NCBI GenBank assembly: GCA_014804565.1
Contig: JAAUZN010000046.1
Span: 1-11,278 of the forward strand
From: Lachnospiraceae bacterium
GTDB taxonomy: Bacteria > Bacillota > Clostridia > Lachnospirales > Lachnospiraceae
Reading direction: 5' to 3'
DNA length: 11,278 nt
The notes beneath the pieces were generated by a model that had not been told where the DNA came from, did no database searches, and worked only from the letters and a program-made list of their open reading frames with translations. Within the stretch, counting starts at the first letter, position 1. The number at the start of each line of letters is the position of its first letter. Positions 6,452 through 11,278 of the stretch are shown here, piece by piece. The translations under genes and the position numbers were made by a program.

Positions 6452-7309
6452 TCAACCTTTTAGTCCGGAACTTGCCATGCCTTCCACAAAATATTTCTGT
6501 CCAAAGATATAAAGAAGGAACATGGGCAGAAGTGAAATCAATGCACCCGCAAATGCCGCTCCGTATTCAATCGTATTCTGACCAATAAACAACGCCAGCC
6601 CATTTGCAAGCGTTCTCATATCTGTACTGCTTGTTACGATCATGGGCCACAGCAGATCATTCCAGGAACCGTTGATACTAAGTATTGTCAATGTAATAAT
6701 TGCCGGCTTTACCTGTGGCAGCATGATCTTTCTGAAAATGCCAAATTCTGACAGTCCGTCAATCCTCGCCGCTTCCGCAAGCTCTTTTGGCAGCCCTGTA
6801 AAGGCAGCCCTCATCATAAAAATGGATCCCGCCACCACAACACGGGGAATAATCAGTCCCCAATAAGAATCATACATACCCATTTTATAAACTATCAGGA
6901 AAAGGGGCACCATGATCACCTGAAAGGGCACCATCATGGTGGCCAACGTCAACAAAAACAGGCCTGATTTTCCTTTGAAATCAAAAAAAGCATAGGCGTA
7001 GCCCGCCATACTGTTGACAATCACGGCAAGAAGTGTCGTTCCGCCTGCGTAAATCACAGAATTGAGCATATAGCGCAAAATATTGATCCGCTTCTGCACA
7101 TCAATAAAATTCTGTCCCGTCAGTACATGGGGAATAAAGGTGGGCGGCCATGATATGATCTCTTTCTCCGGCTTAAATGCACTGAATGTCATCCAGACCA
7201 CCGGCACGATAACTAACAACGCGAGTATGATCAAAATAAGGAATACGGGAATACCACATATCTTTTGTCTGAGCTCTTTTACTGTTTTTGATGACATTTT
7301 TCCCTCCAT
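6452..7309 (-). CDS. ABC sugar transporter permease, MalG type (CUT1)
   Basis: A 285-residue inner-membrane protein with about six hydrophobic segments (first about 22-42). The EAA loop, ELAEAARIDGLSEFGIFRKI (about 177-196), docks the transport ATPase. It ends in SGLKG, common for MalG-type partners. It pairs with the permease encoded 3 nt upstream to form the membrane channel for a sugar oligomer. The ribosome binding sequence AGGGAGGAG is inside the last codons of that upstream gene, so translation is probably coupled. The ATG at 7309 is preferred, but an in-frame ATG at 7297 also has GGAGG 5 nt before it and would shorten the protein by four residues. Substrate inferred from the neighbouring GH51 enzyme as an arabinose-containing oligosaccharide. 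Confidence 0.94.
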   Translation of the reverse strand: MEGKMSSKTVKELRQKICGIPVFLILIILALLVIVPVVWMTFSAFKPEKEIISWPPTFIPHVLTGQNFIDVQKRINILRYMLNSVIYAGGTTLLAVIVNSMAGYAYAFFDFKGKSGLFLLTLATMMVPFQVIMVPLFLIVYKMGMYDSYWGLIIPRVVVAGSIFMMRAAFTGLPKELAEAARIDGLSEFGIFRKIMLPQVKPAIITLTILSINGSWNDLLWPMIVTSSTDMRTLANGLALFIGQNTIEYGAAFAGALISLLPMFLLYIFGQKYFVEGMASSGLKG

Positions 7310-7312
7310 TTA

Positions 7313-8197
7313 TTACTCCTCCCTGTTCATTCTGCGATACATAAACACGGTGACCACCATGATGATCACAAACAAGATTACCGACATCGCGGACGCATAT
7401 CCCATGCTTGACGCTGATGAAAAAGCGCGAGAGTAAATATATGTAACCGTGGATTCTGTTGTGTAATTCGGTCCGCCGTTTGTTGTAATATAAATAATGT
7501 CAAATATCTGCAGGGCTCCGGCAAACCGTGTCATCAGAATATACCAAAAAGTAGGCCGAATCGACGGTGCCGTGATATGAAAGAACTGCTTTACCTTACC
7601 TGCTCCATCCATTTCCGCCGCCTCATACAGAGAAGCGGACACCTGCTGGATTGCTGTCACATAGATAATTGCTGAAATCCCAAAACTCCTCCAAAGGGAA
7701 ATAAAAGAAACGACAAAAATCGTAAGCCCCGGCGTATTCAAAAAATTGATCTTACCCAACCCCATAGATTGCAGGGTGGCCGTAATAAATCCAATGTTGG
7801 AATGCAGAATCATCTTCCACATGATGCCCACTGCCGTCGCAGAACAGATAACCGGCAGAAAATAAATCGCACGAAGCAGTTTATTTCTGAAATTATTCTT
7901 CGTGATAAAAGATGCGATCACCAAAGCGCCGATCACCTGAAAGGGTACTTCAATCAGTGTAAAGACAGCCGTTACCTTTAAGCTGTTAAGGAACCTGTCA
8001 TCATGAAATGCCTCTGTAAAATTTGCCAGTCCGACAAATTTTGCAGAATTCATTGTAATGGGTACATCAAACAAACTTAATCCGAAGGCCGCTGCTAACG
8101 GAAGCACGTTGAACATGATCAAAAGAATAATAGACGGCATCAAAAACACATATGCGCATCTTGAGGGCTTGTTCCAATATCTCATGATTGCTTTCAT
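7313..8197 (-). CDS. ABC sugar transporter permease, MalF type (CUT1)
   Basis: A 294-residue membrane protein of the binding-protein-dependent permease family. Visible segments include about 15-40, 72-96, 109-130, 156-180 and 268-287. The EAA motif is YEAAEMDGAGKVKQFFHITA (191-210). The N-terminus, CAYVFLMPSIILLIMFNVLP, is typical of MalF/UgpA-type subunits, and NGGPNYTTEST near 240-250 is a common signature. GGAG (8204-8207) lies 6 nt before the ATG at 8197. The in-frame ATG at 8203 touches this ribosome binding site and is unlikely. It is 94 nt downstream of the binding protein gene, across an RNA hairpin, and 3 nt before the second permease. Confidence 0.94.
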   Translation of the reverse strand: MKAIMRYWNKPSRCAYVFLMPSIILLIMFNVLPLAAAFGLSLFDVPITMNSAKFVGLANFTEAFHDDRFLNSLKVTAVFTLIEVPFQVIGALVIASFITKNNFRNKLLRAIYFLPVICSATAVGIMWKMILHSNIGFITATLQSMGLGKINFLNTPGLTIFVVSFISLWRSFGISAIIYVTAIQQVSASLYEAAEMDGAGKVKQFFHITAPSIRPTFWYILMTRFAGALQIFDIIYITTNGGPNYTTESTVTYIYSRAFSSASSMGYASAMSVILFVIIMVVTVFMYRRMNREE

Positions 8198-8239
8198 TTC
8201 CATCTCCTCTCATCCGACAAACATTAGCTTGGTCAGAGA

Positions 8240-8266
8240 GGAGGAGTGACAAAGTGACACTCCTCC
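8240..8266 (-). promoter_or_regulatory. RNA hairpin between the binding protein and permease genes
   Basis: GGAGGAGTG (8240-8248) and CACTCCTCC (8258-8266) form a 9-bp perfect stem with a 9-nt loop, 26 nt after the binding protein stop. On the transcribed minus strand no U-tract follows, so it is not a classical terminator. Hairpins here are known in sugar ABC operons to stabilise the upstream message and raise binding protein levels above permease levels; that role is inferred. Confidence 0.6.
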
Positions 8267-8291
8267 GAAAATAAACCGGCTGTAACTTATA

Positions 8292-9647
8292 TTAGTAATT
8301 CTCCGTAATTTTTTCGGCCGTCGCCTGTGCCTTCTCCAAGGCTTCCTCCACAGGGCTGCCTCCGAACGCTACGGAATTGATCAGTTCAGGGATTACATCC
8401 GCAATCACCGCGTTAATTCCAGGGAAGCTGGAATCTACAATAAAATCTGTGGGCGCATCAGGATTTGCCGTTGACATGGCGCTCAATTTTGCACTTGCCT
8501 TGTACTCGTCCTTCTCTTGTACAGAATAGGTGTATGCCGGAAAACCGTTTGCCACAGACCACTCTAAAGCAGGACTGCTGCCCTCCGCATTTTCAGAATT
8601 CCACCACTCAATAAACTTGTAAGCCGCCTCTTTTTCCGCATCACTGGCCGCCGTTGTGACAGAAAATCCCAACACTTCAACAGAATTCATATCTCCCGCA
8701 TCTCCTGTGGGTATTAGGCCTATTCCATAATTGATACCCGCCGTGTCAAGGCCGATCGTCACCCAAGGGCCGCCAATCGTCATACCGATCTGCCCTGCAC
8801 TGGCCATAGAATCCGTGTCCGCTTCCAAAGGATTGGAGCCATTATTGACCATTTCCTGGTACATATTTAAAAATTTAGTGTATCCGCTGTTGCCTGCAAA
8901 ATTGGCCGTCCAGTTTCCGCCGTTATCCGTAACCGCCAACCCGCCGAATCTCTGCATGATATGTGCGATCTGATAGGCATAATCATACGATATTCCGGAA
9001 CCATACACATTCTTGCTCTCGTCTGTAAGCTTCTCAGCATATTCTGCCCACTCGTCCCAGGTAGCCGGGGGTGCCTCCGGATCCAATCCGGCTGCTTCGA
9101 ACAGGTCCTTATTCCAGTACATGTAGTAACCGACAATCTGGAAAGGTACAAAATAGAGATTGTCGCCCTCCGAGCAATAATCCAAATAAGACTGAATGAA
9201 ATCATTTTTGTCAAGCCCAGTCTTATCAAAAATATCGTTGATATTCTGCATGTAATCACCGTAAGTAAAACGGTAGGCGCTGGAGCTTAAGATCATTGTA
9301 GGGCCTGTTCCGGCCGCAAATGCCGTGGATAACTGACTATCAAAGTCGGATGAGATATCCATTTCCACCGTTATACCATCCGTATTCTCTTTGTTGTAGC
9401 GGTCTACCAGTTCTGTAAGCATATCGCCATCGGCTCCCGTAAAGCTGTTCCAAAAGGTTATCTTGATCGGACTGTTCTCGGCCGTTTCTGCCACTGGCTC
9501 TGCTGCTGCCTCAGCGGTGTCCTGCCCGCCTGATTCCTCCTGTGCTGCAGGAGCGTTTCCTGCATCCTGTGTATCACTTCCGCAACCCACAAGCGAAGAT
9601 ACCAGCAATGCCGTTGTCAAAAAAATACTTACTGCTTTCTTTTTCAT
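8292..9647 (-). CDS. Sugar ABC transporter substrate-binding lipoprotein (CUT1)
   Basis: A 451-residue extracellular solute-binding protein. Residues 1-21 form a lipoprotein signal (MKKKAVSIFLTTALLVSSLVG), with the lipobox ending at Cys22, the predicted lipid-anchored first residue of the mature protein. A Gly/Ala/Glu-rich linker (about 24-60) leads to the fold beginning ITFWNSFTGADGDMLTELVDRYN, typical of family 1 solute-binding proteins; TPSD-type features follow, such as MTIGGPWVTIGL and AAYKFIEWWNSENAEGS. It captures an oligosaccharide at the cell surface and hands it to the two permeases encoded downstream. AGGAGG lies 7 nt before the ATG. It is the first gene of the cluster and sits behind a strong promoter with two operator-like palindromes. 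Ligand inferred from the GH51 neighbour. Confidence 0.95.
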   Translation of the reverse strand: MKKKAVSIFLTTALLVSSLVGCGSDTQDAGNAPAAQEESGGQDTAEAAAEPVAETAENSPIKITFWNSFTGADGDMLTELVDRYNKENTDGITVEMDISSDFDSQLSTAFAAGTGPTMILSSSAYRFTYGDYMQNINDIFDKTGLDKNDFIQSYLDYCSEGDNLYFVPFQIVGYYMYWNKDLFEAAGLDPEAPPATWDEWAEYAEKLTDESKNVYGSGISYDYAYQIAHIMQRFGGLAVTDNGGNWTANFAGNSGYTKFLNMYQEMVNNGSNPLEADTDSMASAGQIGMTIGGPWVTIGLDTAGINYGIGLIPTGDAGDMNSVEVLGFSVTTAASDAEKEAAYKFIEWWNSENAEGSSPALEWSVANGFPAYTYSVQEKDEYKASAKLSAMSTANPDAPTDFIVDSSFPGINAVIADVIPELINSVAFGGSPVEEALEKAQATAEKITENY

Positions 9648-9675
9648 ATACTTTCCTCCTTTTCCTTATACCTCG

Positions 9676-9687
9676 TTTTCTTGAAAA
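9676..9687. repeat. Direct repeat copy 1, TTTTCTTGAAAA
   Basis: This 12-nt near-palindrome (arms TTTTC and GAAAA) occurs again at 9711-9722, 35 bp away. Both copies lie in the operon leader, alternating with the GTACACGTGTAC palindromes. Confidence 0.6.
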
Positions 9688-9696
9688 CTCCACTGC

Positions 9697-9708
9697 GTAC
9701 ACGTGTAC
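9697..9708. promoter_or_regulatory. Operator-like palindrome O2, GTACACGTGTAC
   Basis: A perfect 12-bp palindrome with a central CG, a common property of LacI-family operators. It is part of a 15-nt direct repeat (TGCGTACACGTGTAC, 9694-9708) found again at 9739-9753. It lies about 55 nt into the predicted transcript. Probable target of the LacI-type regulator of this cluster. Confidence 0.75.
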
Positions 9709-9710
9709 AT

Positions 9711-9722
9711 TTTTCTTGAAAA
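9711..9722. repeat. Direct repeat copy 2, TTTTCTTGAAAA
   Basis: Identical to 9676-9687. It sits between the two GTACACGTGTAC palindromes. Confidence 0.6.
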
Positions 9723-9741
9723 AATTATGTACGCACTTTGC

Positions 9742-9753
9742 GTACACGTGTAC
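9742..9753. promoter_or_regulatory. Operator-like palindrome O1, GTACACGTGTAC
   Basis: Identical to the palindrome at 9697-9708, 45 bp away, and placed about 10-21 nt after the predicted transcription start, where a bound repressor would block initiation or escape. An inverted half-site TGTACGCA (9728-9735) mirrors TGCGTACA (9739-9746) across CTT, which may extend the binding region. Confidence 0.78.
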
Positions 9754-9768
9754 TCAATTTGTGATTCT

Positions 9769-9797
9769 ATATTATGGTACAGGAAAAGATTTGTCAA
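9769..9797 (-). promoter_or_regulatory. Sigma-A promoter of the arabinoside transport and hydrolysis operon
   Basis: On the minus strand, TTGACA (9792-9797) and TAATAT (9769-9774) are separated by exactly 17 nt, close to consensus. The predicted start is near 9762, giving a leader of about 115 nt before the binding protein ATG. Both operator-like palindromes lie in that leader. Confidence 0.85.
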
Positions 9798-9860
9798 GAC
9801 TATGTATCTAAAACTGTCATTTTACATTATTTTTTATCCCGCTATTTGTCTAATATGCAC

Positions 9861-9895
9861 AGAAAACCCCGGAAGGCTTTCTCACCTTCCGGGGT
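9861..9895 (-). terminator. Intrinsic terminator after the transglutaminase-like gene
   Basis: ACCCCGGAAGG (9866-9876) and CCTTCCGGGGT (9885-9895) form an 11-bp stem with an 8-nt loop, followed on the minus strand by TTTTCT. It begins 14 nt after the stop codon at 9910. Confidence 0.88.
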
Positions 9896-9909
9896 ATCCC
9901 TCTTTCCTA

Positions 9910-11160
9910 TTACTGACTCCGATACCGTTCTCCCATACACTGCGGCAGATTCACCGACAGGTCCCGTCTCGCATGGGTCTCTGCGTACTCCTGATCCGTC
10001 TTATTAAAATAGTCATATTCGCCGCCCGGCGTGTCATCCCAGGTCAGATCCACATTGTAATATCCGTCATCCAACGCCACGATGTTCCAGGCATGATCCG
10101 TCCCCGCATATCCTGTACAATAATAACAGGGAATCCCCAGCCTCTGCATGAGATACTGATAGGCTCTGGCATACCCGGCACAGACGCTCTTTCCCTCCAC
10201 CAGCGCACTGTAGGCGCTCTGGTTCATATCGGCACTTTTATCATACTCGATCCTGCCGATCAAAAGATCATGCAGCCGTCTCTCTTTTTCATAGGTGCCC
10301 AAATGCTCCACCTCGGTTAAGAGACTGTTCGTTGTATTATAAAAATCTGTGGAAGCTTCCGCCATTTCCTCCTGCGTCATGTTAAATTCCAGGCCCAGTT
10401 CCGCACAGATCCGGTTTTTGTCGTATTTACAGACAAACACAGTATTGAGCCAGAAAAGCTCAGGATGGTCATTGTAGACTGCCATGACCACATCTTTTAT
10501 CTCCGACACCGGTACTGCCTCGATAGGCACAAACTCAGCGTTCATCGCGCTCGCATTAGCAAAGACCTGTCGGTAGAGATGTTGTCCTTTCGGCTCCAGC
10601 ATCTGATAATAGGGATAGAAGACCGGGTCAAAGGAAAGACCGTCCCCCAATTCGCCATAGCCCAGATCACTGGTGTACTCGCCGCCCTCGGCACCGGGAA
10701 GCTCCTCTGATTTTTCTGTAATGGGCTGATACCCGGATTTCCCGCTGACAGCCTCCGGCACTATGATATCCAACTCGGCCGGCGGCTCATAGCCGTTTGT
10801 GCCCTTAACGCTTGATTCGTATCTGGCACCGGAGGAACCTCTTGGAACCGCCTCGTCTTCAATCTGACGCTGTGCCGTATCTTCGTTAGCTTCTGTATCA
10901 TCGATTGCTTCCGGTGTATTATCGGATTCTTCCGATGCCTGGGGATTTTCTTGTTTATTTTCTTCCCACTCGTACGCATCCCGGAAGGGCTCCCTAAATT
11001 CTTCCTCCTGCACCGACTCTTTGCGGGAATGACCGTCCCGCGCAAGCATGGAGGAGAGAGATTCCGTGATATTCGGATTTACAGCGCACATTAAAATAAA
11101 CGCACATAACAGCGCCACCAAAACACCTATACCCAGTACGATATTCTTCAGTATCCTCAT
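9910..11160 (-). CDS. Membrane-anchored transglutaminase-like superfamily protein
   Basis: A 416-residue protein. Residues about 7-27 form an N-terminal transmembrane helix (IVLGIGVLVALLCAFILMCAV) that anchors it outside the membrane. Residues 40-170 are a low-complexity, acidic Glu/Asn/Ser-rich linker. A helical region (about 175-310) precedes the catalytic core. The transglutaminase-like triad is visible: Cys327 in GKSVCAGYARAY, His356 in TDHAWNIV and Asp371 in YYNVDLTWDD. Proteins of this family act as peptidases or amide-modifying enzymes, not always cross-linkers; here cell-surface protein or wall processing is a guess. The ATG at 11160 follows an in-frame stop, so it cannot begin further upstream; its GGGGAG site is about 15 nt away, inside the end of the preceding gene, so translation is probably coupled. 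A terminator follows. Substrate unknown. Confidence 0.88.
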   Translation of the reverse strand: MRILKNIVLGIGVLVALLCAFILMCAVNPNITESLSSMLARDGHSRKESVQEEEFREPFRDAYEWEENKQENPQASEESDNTPEAIDDTEANEDTAQRQIEDEAVPRGSSGARYESSVKGTNGYEPPAELDIIVPEAVSGKSGYQPITEKSEELPGAEGGEYTSDLGYGELGDGLSFDPVFYPYYQMLEPKGQHLYRQVFANASAMNAEFVPIEAVPVSEIKDVVMAVYNDHPELFWLNTVFVCKYDKNRICAELGLEFNMTQEEMAEASTDFYNTTNSLLTEVEHLGTYEKERRLHDLLIGRIEYDKSADMNQSAYSALVEGKSVCAGYARAYQYLMQRLGIPCYYCTGYAGTDHAWNIVALDDGYYNVDLTWDDTPGGEYDYFNKTDQEYAETHARRDLSVNLPQCMGERYRSQ

Positions 11161-11171
11161 GATTCGTCACA

Positions 11172-11278
11172 TCACTCCCCAAACTGTAAGAAATTCCGTT
11201 TCTCAGAATCCTCATATCTCAGAATGATAGCTGAAGTAGCAGGCAGCGTTATCTTTACTCTTCCGGAAACTACCGGAT
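11172..11278 (-). CDS. C-terminal end of a gene entering from the right edge; possibly a glycoside hydrolase
   Basis: On the minus strand an open frame of 34 residues runs in from the edge and stops with TGA at 11174-11172, 11 nt before the transglutaminase-like ATG. It reads PVVSGRVKITLPATSAIILR, then an acidic and basic tail ending in FGE. The pattern of a beta strand followed by LPATSAIIL resembles the last strands of the C-terminal beta-sandwich of alpha-amylase-family (GH13) and similar enzymes. Only the tail is visible, so the family call is weak; that this is a real coding end is more likely, from composition and the tight spacing to the next gene. Confidence 0.45.
   Translation of the reverse strand, partial: PVVSGRVKITLPATSAIILRYEDSEKRNFLQFGE

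Noticed and set aside
8201..8203. Upstream ATG as the start of the MalF-type permease
   Set aside because: It directly abuts the GGAG ribosome binding site with no spacing; the ATG at 8197 has a 6-nt spacing.
9798..9860. Region upstream of the operon promoter, checked for a riboswitch, small RNA or upstream operator
   Set aside because: It is A/T-rich with no clear hairpin, no copy of the GTACACGTGTAC palindrome and no catabolite-responsive-element match.
11144..11215. Repeated ATGAGGATnCTGA on the minus strand at 11160 and 11215, as a duplication or two alternative starts
   Set aside because: The match is only about 13 of 14 bases, the frame opened at 11215 overlaps the transglutaminase-like gene out of frame, and its product looks like a shadow.

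Overview
The window looks like a chromosomal piece from a low-to-mid GC Firmicute of the Clostridia, most likely a Lachnospiraceae-type gut or rumen anaerobe. Reasons: strong AGGAGG-type ribosome binding sites, TTGACA/TAATAT-type promoters, a Gram-positive lipoprotein sugar-binding protein, a GH51 arabinofuranosidase, and ECF sigma factor genes paired with single-pass membrane proteins. Species is inferred, not shown. No rRNA, tRNA, CRISPR, IS element or phage gene was seen.

Left part (1-3750): two independent ECF sigma factor modules flank a PLP-dependent threonine aldolase-like gene. Module 1, on the minus strand, is an ECF sigma factor (898-1392) followed by a membrane protein with a long Ala/Glu-rich extracellular linker that runs off the left edge (1-863). 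Module 2, on the plus strand, is an ECF sigma factor (2707-3219) overlapping by 29 nt a 170-residue single-pass membrane protein (3191-3703). The extracellular part of this protein resembles the extracellular domain of the cell-division protein FtsX, without the FtsX permease. This is the most unusual item in the window. A strong bidirectional terminator (3708-3743) closes module 2 and the convergent lacI-type gene.

Middle part (3780-9800): a minus-strand arabinoside utilisation cluster. In transcription order it is a lipoprotein substrate-binding protein, two CUT1-type permeases, an intracellular GH51 alpha-L-arabinofuranosidase and a LacI-family regulator. A near-consensus promoter (TTGACA, 17 nt, TAATAT) lies upstream of the binding protein. 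Just downstream of it are two copies of a perfect palindrome, GTACACGTGTAC, 45 bp apart, interleaved with two copies of TTTTCTTGAAAA. The likely logic is this: the LacI-type protein represses the operon at the palindromes; imported arabino-oligosaccharides are cut in the cytoplasm by the GH51 enzyme; and a released sugar relieves repression. No transporter ATPase is encoded here, so a shared ATPase elsewhere (MsmX/MsmK type) is expected.

Right part (9861-11278): a membrane-anchored transglutaminase-like protein with a visible Cys/His/Asp triad, transcribed on the minus strand and closed by a GC-rich terminator. It follows, by 11 nt, the last 34 codons of another gene that enters from the right edge. 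That tail resembles the end of a glycoside hydrolase beta-sandwich domain, but it is too short for a firm call.
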